From the NCBI GenBank assembly GCA_031216915.1, contig CM062297.1, positions 531,920,971 to 531,984,970 on the forward strand: DNA of 64,000 nt, written 5' to 3'. The DNA comes from Pictodentalium vernedei. Its lineage: Eukaryota; Mollusca; Scaphopoda; Dentaliida; Dentaliidae. Below, piece by piece: positions 1 to 10,949 of this stretch (positions are counted from its first letter, which is position 1; every line of letters starts with the position of its first letter). Both the position numbers and the translations under genes were made by a program. Below the pieces are notes generated by a model. The model had not been told where the DNA came from. It saw only the letters and a list, made by a program, of their open reading frames with translations, and did no database searches.

Positions 1-179
1 TAGACTGCGCCTCCGCAGGTCTCGACGCCGGACATTCTTGTGCACATAGCACAGCTTATCGCAGCATCCCAGCAGCCGACAGAAACGGTGTCGGATCGAG
101 AATTATCCGACAGCGCTGGGTCGATAGCCGGGGACTCGAGGCTTGCAGACTCCGGACGTTCGCATAGGAAGTGTGCGGG

Positions 180-1690
180 AGTCAACGTACACGGAGCTTC
201 CAGCGGCAATGCATCGTAAGTCCGCTACTGCACAGGCCTCGGGAACGGACGTGCTTTCCTTAATAGCACAGTTTATCGCAGCATCCCAGCATCAACTGAA
301 TCTGTCGCATATATTTTATCCGACGATGCTGGGTCGGGACGCTCCGCGGAAGCGGGTACGGACGTCCGAAAGTTTCATCCGGTCCGATGGGATACCGAAA
401 GGGATTCGGTGGATTTCAAGCTTTCTCTTTCGGAATAACATATGCTGCGATGCCGGATAAGAAACTGATAGCGTCGGTGGACTTAGAAATTTTTGGTTCG
501 GTTCAGGGACATCGTCCCTCAGTTCCGACATAGTCCAATAATGTCACACAAACTTTCGAATTATTGAACGACGCTATATATATTATTATTTTATGCTTGC
601 TATCCAAGCATTTCTGGTTTCTTGTTCGAAGAGTTATGGAGATGTCTTTCAAAAGTGTGCCTCTGTCGTCATAGTTAATGAAGAGTTAGCGGCAATAAGT
701 GCTCATGGAATATGTCTATCGCTTACGGAGTGACATTCGCTAGCTCACCCGGTGTAGCGTACATTCATCGAATGGTTCGGCTGCCGGGTTCGTCCGTTGC
801 GGTCTAGGAAGGAGATTTGGGTGATGCGAGCACTTTAATTACTTTAGTACTCACCCAGTGACGGCAGATTGAGGACAGATCGGAGGAAGCCAACAACATA
901 GGGGACCGCATGTTGTGGTTCAGATATTTTACATTCGGAGCATATGTCCGTTGCTCGGGACGCTCCGTTATATTGACAGTCCGAGAGACTGTCTTTAATG
1001 CTTCCTCATCCTCACAGCAGGGCACACGACCGCACATTGGCTACGTGACCTCGAGTATCCGATCAGTTTCGGCATTCAGTGATTCCACAGCGAATAGGTC
1101 GCGCCATCCGGTAGCCAAGGGACACGAGGCCTATACACTCCGTTCGCTCGCATATTGGTAGTATGCACGGGGTAACGATCTCGGAGCTTCCTGCGGCAAT
1201 GCATCGTAAGACCGCTGCTCCTCAGGCCTCAGTGACGGACGTGCTATCCGAGTTAGCACAGTTGTTTCGCAGCATCCCAGCAATTGACGGTTTCTCGGTC
1301 GAATCAGGAATTATCCGACGGCGCTGGGTCGGTGCGGTCCGCGGTTGCATCAAGCTACGGACGACCGAACGCTTTATAGGGTCCGACAGGATGGCGAAAG
1401 GGATTCGAAAGATTTCGAGTTTTCCCTTTAGTAGTATCGGAAGATGCCTTTCATATCTTCTGGCATTTCTTCCAGTGATTATTTTTCGGACTTCATTGCT
1501 GCGATCTTGGATAAGAGACTTATAGCGTCATTGGACTCGGATTTTTCGATCGGTACAGGGACTTTGTCCCTGACTTACCGACGCAGTCCAATATTGTCAT
1601 TACAACATGTGTTTTATTTTTCGACGCTATATTTTTATATATATATACAAGCCTGCTACTAAGCATGATAGTTTAGTTTCTTGTCCGCGT
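180..1690 (+). repeat. ~980-bp direct duplication in DIRS-B gag-like region
   Basis: The segments 180-640 and about 1,160-1,690 are diverged copies of each other. Both start with a GAGCTTCC-GCGGCAATGCATCGTAAG block, continue through GCATCCCAGC and TCCGACG blocks, and end in a CGACGCTATAT-rich stretch followed by a GTTTCTTGTC motif. A related module with CTGCAGCCGGGGACGGC occurs twice in DIRS-C (22.83 and 23.38 kb), so internal repetition is a family trait rather than a local accident. Confidence 0.65.
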
Positions 1691-2432
1691 GGCTCATTTC
1701 TGCCATTTTATCTTTTTTACATATAGTTTATTTTGGCAGAGCAGGGCATACCGAGAGTTCATATGCGTCTAGACGGTGTGATTAAAGACTGCATATATTC
1801 TTTTCGCCGTTTATGTCTTTTCCAATTTCAATGTTGGGAACGACATTATGTATAGTAGACTTAACTTAGACGCTTTATTATACGTAATCCGCCTTACTGA
1901 GGCGTTATCATTACGTCTTCAAGAAAAGATTTACGGGATATTATTCTCAATGTAATTTCTTTTGAGGGCAGTAGTTTGTTCACGTATAACTCCGCCCTTC
2001 AGTGGCTGATTGGAGTTGGTTAGACGTGATGCAGCCCTAGCTACATCCACGCGTGGATAGTAGGTTAAGAACTCTCTCAGAGTCGCTTCGTTCTCGGTGG
2101 AGCTTCTCTTCGACGGCAACTTTCCGGCAATCCATGAATTGCTTGATTTATACATTCTCTTGTCTATCTAGTGTTACAAGAGATTCAGACTGGGGCAAAC
2201 ATTCGGTGGTTGACTCAGAGAGTGCCGCCGCAGTTGCCGGACCCGAGTGTGGCTGTTATGACGGTTGCCAGTCAAACAGATTGGGATATATACTGATCCC
2301 TACGGATTCGAAGTGCCAGGGTCTTTGGGTTCCGCAGTCTTTTATCTATCAGTTTAACTTCCGCGGAATAATGTTTTTTAGGCTTGCTTTATGTCATTGC
2401 ATGAACATTATTCAGAAACGCATGCCCAAATT

Positions 2433-2700
2433 CCTGTCCTTTAATTCGACAGTAGTGGCGTATCTCCGGAACCAGGGAGGCACTCTTTCGTTTCCGTTAT
2501 TCAATTTAATGGAAAGAATCCGTCTGTTGGTTATACTACACCAAGTTCAGTTTTGGTCCGTCATATTCTGGGTCGTCTGATTGTTTTATCGCACTCCCGT
2601 TCTCTTACGGGTCGCTTGTTGCTGTCAGAATGGACTCTCAACAAACAAGTATTTAATCAGATTTGCTATCTATGGGAGCGCCCAATGATGTTTTATTTAT
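2433..2700 (+). pseudogene. DIRS-B RNase H remnant
   Basis: The translation contains FNSTVVAYLRNQGGT, nearly the same as the DIRS-A RNase H segment DNSTVVAYIRNQGGT at 14.67 kb. After a frame change, RHILGRL and a LSEWTLNKQVFNQIC-like stretch follow, matching the DIRS-A segment after its RNase H active-site region. The Asp of the S-D-N motif is replaced by Phe and the frame is broken, so the enzyme is dead. It would have removed RNA from the RNA-DNA hybrid during reverse transcription. Confidence 0.8.
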
Positions 2701-2954
2701 GACACAGCTTGCTAATCAATTGCAGACGTATGTGTTGGCTTGTCCAGATCTCTGAGCTAATACTGTTAACGCTCTATTGATCTATAGGACGGAATGATAG
2801 GATACGCGTATCCTCCGGCGCTGTTGTTTTAGCAGGTATTGCTAAGATAAACAACCACAATACATTTCTGTTGATAGCATTTCTATCTTCACAGAGATCA
2901 TGAGTAATTTACTCTCTTGTCTACTGTGGATCTTAACGTGAAATCTTCCTCTAT

Positions 2955-3212
2955 GTGAGGATCTTTTTTCACTGGGTAAATCGTGTCATCTTTATCACAA
3001 CCAGCAAGGTCGCAACCTTCATGTATTCCGTTGTGTGGTCCGTATTGCATTGTAAGCACTGTACTGGACGAGCTTTGGACGCGATTTCTTACTATAGGAG
3101 ATCCTCTTCTTCGCTATTCTATGCGACTAAAGTGGAGGCTCTTCCGTCGTGGTGTAGGGATCATTATGTTCATATGGTTGATCCCTCCATACTACTCATT
3201 GCTATTTTTTAG
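2955..3212 (+). pseudogene. DIRS-B tyrosine recombinase N-terminal remnant
   Basis: The segment near 3,119-3,209 reads YATKVEALPSWCRDHYVHMV followed by DPSILLIAIF. It aligns with the start of the DIRS-A recombinase (YAAKWKVFCCWCSDHNVNYR, then DPSIAQIADF). This is the SAM-like DNA-binding N-terminal part of the integrase. I could not find the catalytic domain in the following 1.3 kb, which is AT-rich and has many stops. Confidence 0.7.
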
Positions 3213-4604
3213 TATACTTGTTTCACAAGATCTACTGCAGCCTGTTGTTATTTAGGTTATAGGTTTATGTTACCTCATACCTATGCACTCTACGATAGTT
3301 TACATTTGAGTCTTTTGTCTCTTTATCTAAGTCAGTTAGTAACTTTTTGATAAATAGACTTAGAATCTTTAGATTAAATTCCTATACGGATTTTAACTTC
3401 GGTTCTTATTTAGCTAAGTAATCATTTGAGCCTCTGGAAACAGTAGTTTTCAAATTCTGACCTTTTAGACAGTAATTCCATTGGTTTCTCTTTTACTGTA
3501 GAGTCAGTGAGTTTCATGCACTATCGATGGATGATTTTCACTTTCATAGTTTCGGAATCAATACTTCCGTTACTATTTAGGTTGGATTGTTGCATAAGAG
3601 TTAGGCTCCTATTATCCGGAACCTATTATTTTAAGGTCCTTCCGTCTTCGTATGGGCATAGGCCTTTACTCTTTCCGGGTACAGTTTATGTATTTATAAA
3701 CAGATATCTGTTTATTACAAGGGCGTAAGCTTCTTCTGTCTTTGATGTCTAGTAGAAGGACGTTACGCTCCATTTTATTGTTAATGGATTCTATTAACTA
3801 GCGTACTGCTTATGGTATATCATTGGCTTAGCAGTTGTGCTTAAGATTTCGGCTCATGAAGTAAGAGTTCTTCTACTTCTTGGGCTTACATTAATAGTGT
3901 TGCTATTATAGATTTTTGAAGGCTGCTCATTGCGCTCAGCCATCCATTCATGAATTTTATCTCAGAAATATCGAGTCCATTTCTGGAGGCCTCTATTGTT
4001 AGGTCTATTCTCTACTGCTCAGAATGTCATTCACTTAACAGTTGCTACTATAGCTAGGTAGTCTGTCTGTTTCGGCAGTGTCTCCGTTCGGCTGCCCTCT
4101 TCGCTCTGGGCTATTTGACCCAGGGCAAGAAAAAGGGGGGGAGAGGGTGTTCCCTTGGGTCACCTGTTTTTTACTATGAAAACAAGGGGATACCTCCTCC
4201 GGAGTTAGTAATTCTGAGCTGTTATTGGGATGGTTGTTTAGTGAGAAGTTTAAGTTATAAAATTCATTCAAGTCTTAGTTTTTAAAGTATAGCTTTTGAA
4301 TATTGCATATGTCAACGGACATGATTATGCAATTCTCACACACTTTTAGGAGTATAAGAGTCTCTATTCTCTAGACTTACTTTATTATTGGCTTACTTTA
4401 AAAATTATTAGTATAAGGATTATTGGATATTAATAGAGTACATGGATGTATGAAGCTCAATTTTTGGAAGGTGTTGTATCTTTCTAATTTATCATAAATA
4501 AGAAAGATACATGTAAGGCCTATTACTTCTTTTCCCTACAGGGGATGACTCTATTTTATTTTATTGAGCGTATTCCATTTTGCTCTATGTCCTTGGCCCT
4601 CCAG

Positions 4605-4710
4605 CCTTTTTACTATTCAGCTATGTCTGGGTCATTGGTACAGTATAAAAATGTTAAAAAATTTATAGTAATTTATATATTTTTTATACTTACCAATGAC
4701 CCAGACGGGG
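4605..4710. repeat. Internal complementary region of DIRS-B
   Basis: Two stretches lie head to head: one complementary to the missing left end (GTCATTGGTACAGTATAAAA) and one complementary to the right end (ATACTTACCAATGACCCAG). In DIRS elements this region is thought to splint the two termini of the replication intermediate so that a circle can be sealed. The arrangement is the same as in DIRS-A and DIRS-C. Confidence 0.75.
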
Positions 4711-4779
4711 ATGGCCCTCCCAGGAGTTGGGAACTCTTGCCTCCCCGCTGAGTACATAGCGCTTACCAGGCACTGGTTA

Positions 4780-5008
4780 TTAGAATGATAAATGGCGCCA
4801 ATTTCGGAACGTCCTTGACACTGCGCATGCGCAGTAGGGGCGAAGTGTGGAGGGCCTTTCAGGACATGTTTTCTTTAGTTTTAGATGCAAATTTTGGGGA
4901 TTGGGGGGCAAAATTTGTGTTTGGCCCTATATTTTAAGAGTTAGCACCAGCTATGTCTGGGTCATTGGTAAGTATAAAACATATATAAATTACTATAAAT
5001 TTTTTAAC
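4780..5008 (+). repeat. Right terminal inverted repeat of DIRS-B
   Basis: The 4.8-5.0 kb stretch has the same layout as the right terminal repeat of DIRS-C: a palindromic GCGCATGCGC at 4,823-4,832, a GGGGATTGGGGGGCAAAATT block, AATTTGTGTTTGGCCCT, then CAGCTATGTCTGGGTCATTG and an AT-rich end. Its left partner is outside the window. Confidence 0.75.
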
Positions 5009-6911
5009 TTTTTGTACAGAACTTCTGTATGAAAGTTCTGATTTGAATAAAGTTTTGTATAAATGTTTAGTACCATGGGATACATCACATATAATACGGG
5101 TTTTTTTCTCGTGCGTAAATTGTGCAAATTAGACTGACTTTGATTTATTTAGTGTTACTTTCAGAGCTGTAAGTGCCAAGCTGCTATGGCTCGGGCTAGA
5201 GGCCGTATTTATGAACCGATCTTTACGAAACTTCTTGGGTACCTTTGTTATGACTGTGGGATGAGAACGAGTGTTTTTGGGTGCAGTCCGAAATTCAAGA
5301 TGGCTGCCAGCTGCCATTTTGTACCGACGATGCAGAAATCTGTTTTTTGTACAGAACTTCCATATGAAAGCTCTGATTTGAATAATTTTTTGTATGAATG
5401 TTTAGTACCATGGGATACATCACATATAGTACGGGTTTTTTTCTCGTGCGTAAATTATGCAAATTAGACTAACTTTGATGTTTTTTGGTGTTACTTTCAG
5501 CACTGTAAGTGCAAATGCCAGTACGGCTCGGGCTAGAGGCCATATTTATGAACCGATCTTTACGAAACTTCTTGGGTACCTTTGTTATCACCATGGGACG
5601 AGAATGAGTGTTTTGGGGTCTGGTCCGAAATTCAAGATGGCCGATGGCAGCCATTTTGTACGAAATTTGGTGCAATCAGATTTTTGCACAGAACTTCCAT
5701 ATGAAAGCGCTGATTTGAATAATTTTTTGTGTGAATGTTTAGTACCATGGGATACATCACATATAATACGGGTTTTTTTCTCATGCAGAAATTATGCAAA
5801 TTAGATGAACTTTGATTTTTTCAGTGCTGCTTACACACAGTAAGTACACATGTCAATACGGCTCGGGCTAGAGTCTGTATTTATGAACCGATCTTCACGA
5901 AACATCTTGGGTACCTTTGTTATCACCTTGGGACGAGAACGAGTGTTTCTGGGTGCGGTCCAAAATTCAAGATGGCTGCCAGTGGCCATTTTGTATCGAA
6001 ATTAGGTCTAATCAGTTTTTTGTACACAACTTCTATATGGCTCAGGCTAGATGCCGTATTTATGAACCGATCTTTACGAAACTTCATGGGTACCTTTGTT
6101 ATTACCGTGGGATGAGAACGAGTGTTTTTGGATGTGGTCCGAATTTCAAGATGGCCACCAGCAGCCATTTTGTACCAAAATTAGTGCAATCAGTCTTTTG
6201 TACAGAACTTCTGTATGAAAGTTCTGATTTGAATAAATTTTTGTATGAATGTTTAGTAACATGGAATACATCACATATAGTACGGGTTTTTTTCTCGTGC
6301 AGAAATTATGCAAATTAGATGAACTTTGATTTATTCAGTGCTACTTATACTCTGTAAGTGCACATGTCAATACGGCTCGGGCTAGAGGCTGTATTTATGA
6401 ACCGATCTTCACAAAACTTCTTGGGTACCTTTGTTATCACCTTGGGACGAGAACGAGTGTTTCTGGGCGTGGTCCAAAATTCAAGATGGCTGCCAGTGGC
6501 CATTTTGTACCGAAATCAGGTCCAATCAGTTTTTTGTCACAACTTCTACACAGCTCATATTTGTGAACTGATCTTCACGAAACTTCTTGGGTACCTTTGT
6601 TTTCACCTTGGGACAGGAATGAGTGTGTTTTGGGGTGCCTTTGTTATCACTGTGCTATGAGAACAAATATTTTGGGGTTCAGTCAGACCCACTCTGGGAC
6701 TCAAAAGTTTTTTTTCTAGTTTAGCATCTGACTGTCACCCACCTTTACAATACTTTACCTATACATTTGTTACAGGCAACGCTCAGTATTTATGTACAGA
6801 CCGTTACAATACTTTATATGTACCTTTGTTATCAGGTCATTACCTAGATGTTTGTCATTGCTGTGTCACATACTATACATGTACATGTCTTTGTCTTGAC
6901 AAGTTGAGCTA
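5009..6911 (+). mobile_element. Satellite-unit TIR element, copy 1 (left end cut by DIRS-B)
   Basis: Tandem units of about 336 bp start near 5,187, 5,523, 5,860, 6,038 (a short unit of about 178 bp) and 6,374. Each carries GCTCGGGCTAGAGG, ATTTATGAACCGATCTT, CTTGGGTACCTTTGTTAT and ATACATCACATATA. The right end is CAAGTTGAGCTA (6,900-6,911), the complement of the TAGCTCAACTT left end seen in copies 2 and 3. Unit order, including the short unit, is the same as in copy 2 at 29.75 kb. Long open frames run across units on both strands, but I regard the element as noncoding. It resembles in style the bivalve 'pearl' elements (tandem cores within a mobile frame). This is an analogy, not a family assignment. 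Confidence 0.75.
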
Positions 6912-7240
6912 CAGTGTCATTGACACTTTCATTTCCAGAGTTATGGCCCTTTTTCACTTTCGATTAGAACATTTTTTTGCGGGTCAGGGGCATTGGCCCA
7001 AGCTTTGCATTGCCCCTCTTGTTTTGTTTTCCTCGTGTTTTCTATTGAATCAACTCAGTGTTGTTAAATTGCCTGATTGAGTAAATATGATGTAGACATG
7101 AATTGAGGAATTCACTGATGTACATGTTTGTAAAGTCTTCATGCACTTGACTTGCAAATGATAATTGTAATAATTTTTGCTTGTGGCACCTGTTCGAAGT
7201 GGAATGCTGCTTGTTTACTGTTAGAGAAAAGTTCTGCATC
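6912..7240. other. Unannotated intron/flank sequence
   Basis: AT-rich single-copy-looking sequence with short open frames. No domain, splice pair or RNA gene is recognised. Confidence 0.5.
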
Positions 7241-7410
7241 CCTGATATAATAAGACCTAGTAAACACTGCCTGGGGTGGGAATCATGTAAAGTGGGAAAC
7301 AGTATTATAAACCATTAGCTAAACTTGACTTAATACTTGTGCTAGAGACATGTATCCAACTATAGATGCTCAATGTGACCTGAACCATTGGACTGGACTT
7401 TTTTGTATGT
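7241..7410 (+). repeat. SINE-like retroposon fragment
   Basis: The order TAATAAGACC, CTGGGGTGGGAA, TAAACTTGACT and a TGTGACCTGAA segment matches similar stretches at 18,130-18,300, 31,655-31,805 and 63,665-63,765. Those copies end in ACTAATAAATAAATA-type tails. The tail region is shared with the tRNA-derived SINE at 46.4 kb, so these are probably decayed SINE bodies. Confidence 0.4.
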
Positions 7411-7442
7411 TTTTGTGTCTTGTTGATAGTGTACATCCTGTG

Positions 7443-7500
7443 ACTTTGCAGTTGTTTCTAGGCAAGTCTTGGCTGCCAGTGTAAGCAGCCAAGATTTGCC
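7443..7500. repeat. Short palindrome (GGCAAGTCTTGGCTGC arms)
   Basis: The arms GGCAAGTCTTGGCTGC and its near-perfect complement flank a short loop. The same palindrome forms the centre of the TTAA element at 31,881-32,126, so this is the core of another, more decayed copy. Confidence 0.6.
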
Positions 7501-7639
7501 GAGATAAATTTTCTATGGTACTTATATTATAACTTGTAAGTTTACCTAAGTACTGCTTGTTGTGACCCTTGTTTTGTTGCAGTAAAAAGTGATCAATCTC
7601 AGAATTATGGCTTTGAAGATTACATCTATAATAACAAAC

Positions 7640-8010
7640 AAACAATATTTTTCTCGTAACTGGTAAATTATTGCTAAATTATTTTTGGCCATTAAAATTT
7701 GTTCCTATGTCTTCGCTTTGTTACAATTTATGGGAGGGTACCTATAAATTACATTCTTTATTTTCAATATTATTTATGTACCATTTCCATCAGAACTATA
7801 TGTTTTGTGAGACGATCAGAACTATATGTTTTGTGAGACGATCAGAACTATATGTTTTGTGAGACGATGAAGATTACTGATGCCAAGGTATATTCCAGTG
7901 AATAGATTCGAATGGAAATGAATCAGGCAGCCGATTTCAAATTGAACCGAATAGCAACTTATAATTCGAAATCAAATCGAATCTCGAAGTTTTTCAGTGC
8001 CCAATTCCGA
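7640..8010 (+). repeat. Dispersed repeat with 3 x 26-bp tandem insert
   Basis: A 26-bp unit is present three times in perfect tandem (7,789-7,866), ending in TTTTGTGAGACG. The sequence after it (GATGAAGATTACTGATGCCA, GATTCGAAATCAAATC, ATCTCGAAG) matches the reverse strand of 61,560-61,790, so the whole block is a dispersed family. The first part (7,670-7,745) belongs to the palindromic GAGTGCTAAATTATTTTTGG family also seen at 8.29, 32.69 and 60.86 kb. Confidence 0.65.
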
Positions 8011-8289
8011 TAGACCATGAACCCTTTCAACCCTAACTCCCTAAATGCTATCGTGTTATACACCCCTATGTACAGTGAAATGGGCAAGTCTGTCTGTAGC
8101 AGAGTAAAGACAATACAGATCCCCTACCATTGCTACCTTGAATTTAATTGAATGCATTTTAAAGACTTTAACTGATCAGGTGATGAAAGCTCATATTTGG
8201 GCTCTATTCTAATGTACAGGTGTCACAACTTAAAGCCTTCTTTGGATGTGTAGCATATTATCTTTGAAGTGTAATTCCTTAGTCTGCAT
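8011..8289. other. Unannotated AT-rich sequence
   Basis: No coding, RNA or repeat signal recognised. Confidence 0.4.
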
Positions 8290-8400
8290 GAGTTTGTCTT
8301 ATTACAATTGATGGGAGAGTGCCGATAGGAACTCTCCCATCAATTGTAACAAGGCAAAAACATATGAAAAAATTTTGATGACCAAAAATAGTTTAGCACT
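8290..8400 (-). repeat. Palindromic repeat (TTACAATTGATGGGAGAGT hairpin)
   Basis: The arms TTACAATTGATGGGAGAGT and ACTCTCCCATCAATTGTAA are perfectly complementary around an 11-base loop. On the minus strand it continues into GAGTGCTAAACTATTTTTGG, the family signature shared with 7,670, 32,684 and 60,855. Confidence 0.65.
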
Positions 8401-9161
8401 CATACCAATTAAGGCATTTAAAAGAAAATAAAAATAACTTCCTCCAATTTGGGACAGCTATATTTTTTAGGGGGCAAATTCCAAGATGGCCACCAATTTT
8501 TTTAAGTAAAAGAGGTTTTTAACTAAAATGACTGTTTAAAATAATATACAATGGTGGTTTTTGGCATCATTCAATACAGAATTCACTCGGCAGTAGGATT
8601 ACATAAAATTTGAAAAATACAGATCATCTGCTGCCCTTCAAATATCTGTAAACCTCCATGGAGAGGTCAGTGTTTGCCAATATGCATGTCCTCAGTTTAT
8701 AACAATGTGCTGGATTTTTATCCACAGAAAGATAGAAAATGGATTTGTCAAGTGATAGTCACTGATTTTACAATTAATTCTAGCTTATAGGAAAAATAAG
8801 TATTCTGGGCACCCATTTTGGTCACTATCTTGAATATTTAAAAATGTCCAGGGTTTACACAATCAATTGGATTCAGAATCAGTGTGATAAGTTCACATAG
8901 GAATGGCAGTAAAATGTTTTAAACATCTTTTTAGCAGCTTGAGAGAATACCTCTTAACTATTGCTTTAAATAATCTTGTATGTTTATTTTAGATAGAATC
9001 AATTGTAGAATCAATAAGTCTTAACTGACAAATCCATTTTCAATGTTTCTGGAAATGAAAATCTGGCACATTGTCAAAAACTGAGGACATGCATATCAGC
9101 AAATACTGATCTCTCTGGTTTTTCCCAGATTTCTGTGGCCACTGATGATCAGTACTCTTCA

Positions 9162-10283
9162 TCTAATATATAAATGCGAATGTCTGTATCTATATCTCTC
9201 TCTGTCTCTCTATCTATCTTTGTTCCAGGTGAACTCCTCCGTTTCTTGAACGATCGATCTCAAATTTTGTACATGGGGGTAATTCGGCCCTGTGAGTAAC
9301 ATGGGATGGGTGCCGTACCCGTACAGGTTGACCTTGAAATTGATGACCTTGACCTTTTATTTTGAAAACGGCTGGGCCAATCAGGCTAAAATTTCATATG
9401 TGCGGGTATATTGACCCATCGATCATTTTGACTTTAAAGAAAAATTAAAAATCTTTCCTGTTCAGCCCAAATGGTAGCAATGTTCGTAGACGATATATCC
9501 AGTTTATTTCAGCTTCTTTCCTGTGCCCTGTCGTTCGTATGGAGTCGGGGTCCGAGTGTCGGGCGCGGACCGACTCCGAACTTCTTTGGGGGCACGAATA
9601 GCTGACCTGGAATTCCGGAGGTGCCAATTCTCTTTCATGGTACTCCGTGTAGTGCTGTATGCATAGTAGTGTTTTCAGTTATTATAAGAATAAAGAAAAA
9701 TTAAAAATCTTTCCTGTTCAGCCCAAATGGTAGCAACGTTCATAGGCGATATATCCAGTTTATTTCAGCTTCTTTCCTGTGCCCTGTCGCTCGTATGGAG
9801 TCGGGGTGTAAAATATACCTGCCGGGTACACTATTATGATGTTACGCACAAAAAAGTATATAAAGGGAGAGAGTCCGTGGTTCTAACACCTCTGATGAGT
9901 CTAAAAAAAGACGAAACCGGTCAGGCTACTATTTATTCATTCACTACCTAACAATAGAGGAACGTGTGTGCCACCTCTTGGATCATATAAAGTTTATTTG
10001 GATCATTTTGACTTTATCGGGGTGACCTTGACCTTGAAATTGGTGACCTTGACCTTTTATTTCGAAAACGGTTGGGCCGATCGGGCTAAAATTTCATATG
10101 TGCGGGTATATTGACCCATCGATCATTTTGACTTTATCGGGTTGCAGGGTGACCTTGACTTTATCGGGTTGTGGGGTGACCTTGACCTTGAAATTGGTGA
10201 CCTTGACCTTCTATCAATCATATCTGAGGATATGTATGATATAACCATCTTCTACCGTGCAACGCCGGGTATTCACCTGCTAG
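9162..10283 (+). mobile_element. Non-autonomous Helitron, copy 1
   Basis: The element starts TCTAATATATAAATGCGAAT and ends TATTCACCTGCTAG. It sits between A (9,161) and T (10,284), the A-T target expected of Helitrons, which use rolling-circle Rep/helicase proteins supplied by other copies. It has no Rep/helicase gene. Inside are GACCTTGACCTT minisatellite units and a CGATCATTTTGACTTTATCG block repeated several times. The terminal hairpin is weak. The foldback palindrome is restored when the element is removed, which independently supports both borders. A second copy lies inverted at 45.9 kb. Confidence 0.75.
9434..9810 (+). repeat. ~117-bp direct duplication inside Helitron copy 1
   Basis: The segments 9,434-9,551 and 9,691-9,808 are about 95% identical by eye (AAAGAAAAATTAAAAATC through TATGGAGTCGGGGT) and lie about 257 bp apart. 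The second Helitron lacks this block, so it looks like captured or later inserted sequence within copy 1. Its origin is unknown. Confidence 0.65.
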
Positions 10284-10439
10284 TATTATATATATATAAT
10301 TATATATAACACTACTGATTGGGGGAAATCTACATTGAAGGATACCAAACTTCACTAACTTTATAGTTAAAAAATTTGGTCACCATCTTGGAATTTGCCC
10401 TCTAAAAAAGTTTGTTGTACCAACTTGGAGGTACAGTTG

Positions 10440-10693
10440 TTTCTTTTCAACCTACTCACAATTGTTTACAGTTGGCTGTAACATAAGTGCAAGCCCTACT
10501 TCAGAACTAACTCAAGCTTTTAGAATCTTTTCCAAACGAGTTGGAAAAGTACTAGAGTGCAAAAGCACGAAAAAGATCGAAAAAAGGGTCGAGCGAGACC
10601 AGCGCTCGAAATTACAGGTACTCTCTCTGCACACCTCTTGCGTTTACCGAGCGCATGCGCAACAACCGTTACGTCAATTCCTTTATTTTCCGC
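10440..10693 (+). repeat. Left terminal inverted repeat of DIRS-A
   Basis: About 254 bp matching the complement of 16,641-16,918. It contains CACAATTGTTTACA, CTTTTCCAACTCG-type sequence, an AAAAGATCGAAAAAAGG block and GCGCATGCGC at 10,651-10,660. A 69-codon open frame occurs in both arms only because the arms are copies of each other. I do not treat it as a gene. Confidence 0.9.
10651..10660. promoter_or_regulatory. NRF1-like palindrome in DIRS-A left TIR
   Basis: GCGCATGCGC is the core of the known NRF1 recognition motif. It is followed by TTACGTCA, one base from a CRE. The position just upstream of gag fits an internal promoter, but activity is inference. Confidence 0.45.
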
Positions 10694-10949
10694 CATTGTA
10701 CATGGTCGGAAATTTTTGTGACTCGTGCTAATTATGCTATGTATTCTTCGTGAACAACTTATTCTTCATATTTAGTGTGCTACTGGATTGTATCCTTTTA
10801 TCAAGCTACCAAATTATTATTATTATTTAATGTTAATTTGTATTTTTATTGCTGTTCTCTTCACACTTTATCTTGTCTTTCCCCCACGTGTGAACACGAC
10901 CTTAGTACTGTTTTCCGTCAGCGGGAAGCTTGATTATTGTTTTGATATC

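Larger units (their letters stand above)
1..5008 (+). mobile_element. DIRS-type retroelement remnant (DIRS-B), left end outside window
   Basis: This is the decayed right-hand part of a tyrosine-recombinase retroelement. From left to right it holds gag-like GC-rich sequence duplicated in tandem, an RNase H remnant near 2.43-2.70 kb, a recombinase N-terminal remnant near 3.1-3.2 kb, an internal complementary region at 4,605-4,710, and a right terminal repeat ending at 5,008. I set the right end by matching the internal complementary region to the terminal repeat: the reverse complement of the terminal CTATAAATTTTTTAAC reappears inside at about 4,653. Immediately after 5,008 a satellite unit begins in mid-sequence, so this element inserted into that satellite. 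No reading frame is intact. The left end is not in the window. Confidence 0.8.

Noticed and set aside
5186-6318. Open frames of 93-133 codons in a row in the satellite units, also at 29.8-30.9 and 35.0-35.7 kb
   Set aside because: They are open on both strands and in several frames, stop at the same place in each unit, and have no start context or domain. They result from few stops in a repeated noncoding unit.
9691-9951. 74-codon frame in the Helitron block as a captured gene
   Set aside because: The frame begins inside the duplicated segment, has no known domain, and runs into repeat sequence. Capture remains possible but is unsupported as a gene.
10462-10731. 89-codon frame in the DIRS-A left TIR, with a copy at 16,664-16,873 on the other strand
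   Set aside because: It is present twice only because the TIRs are inverted copies. It has no domain, and it lies in the probable promoter region.
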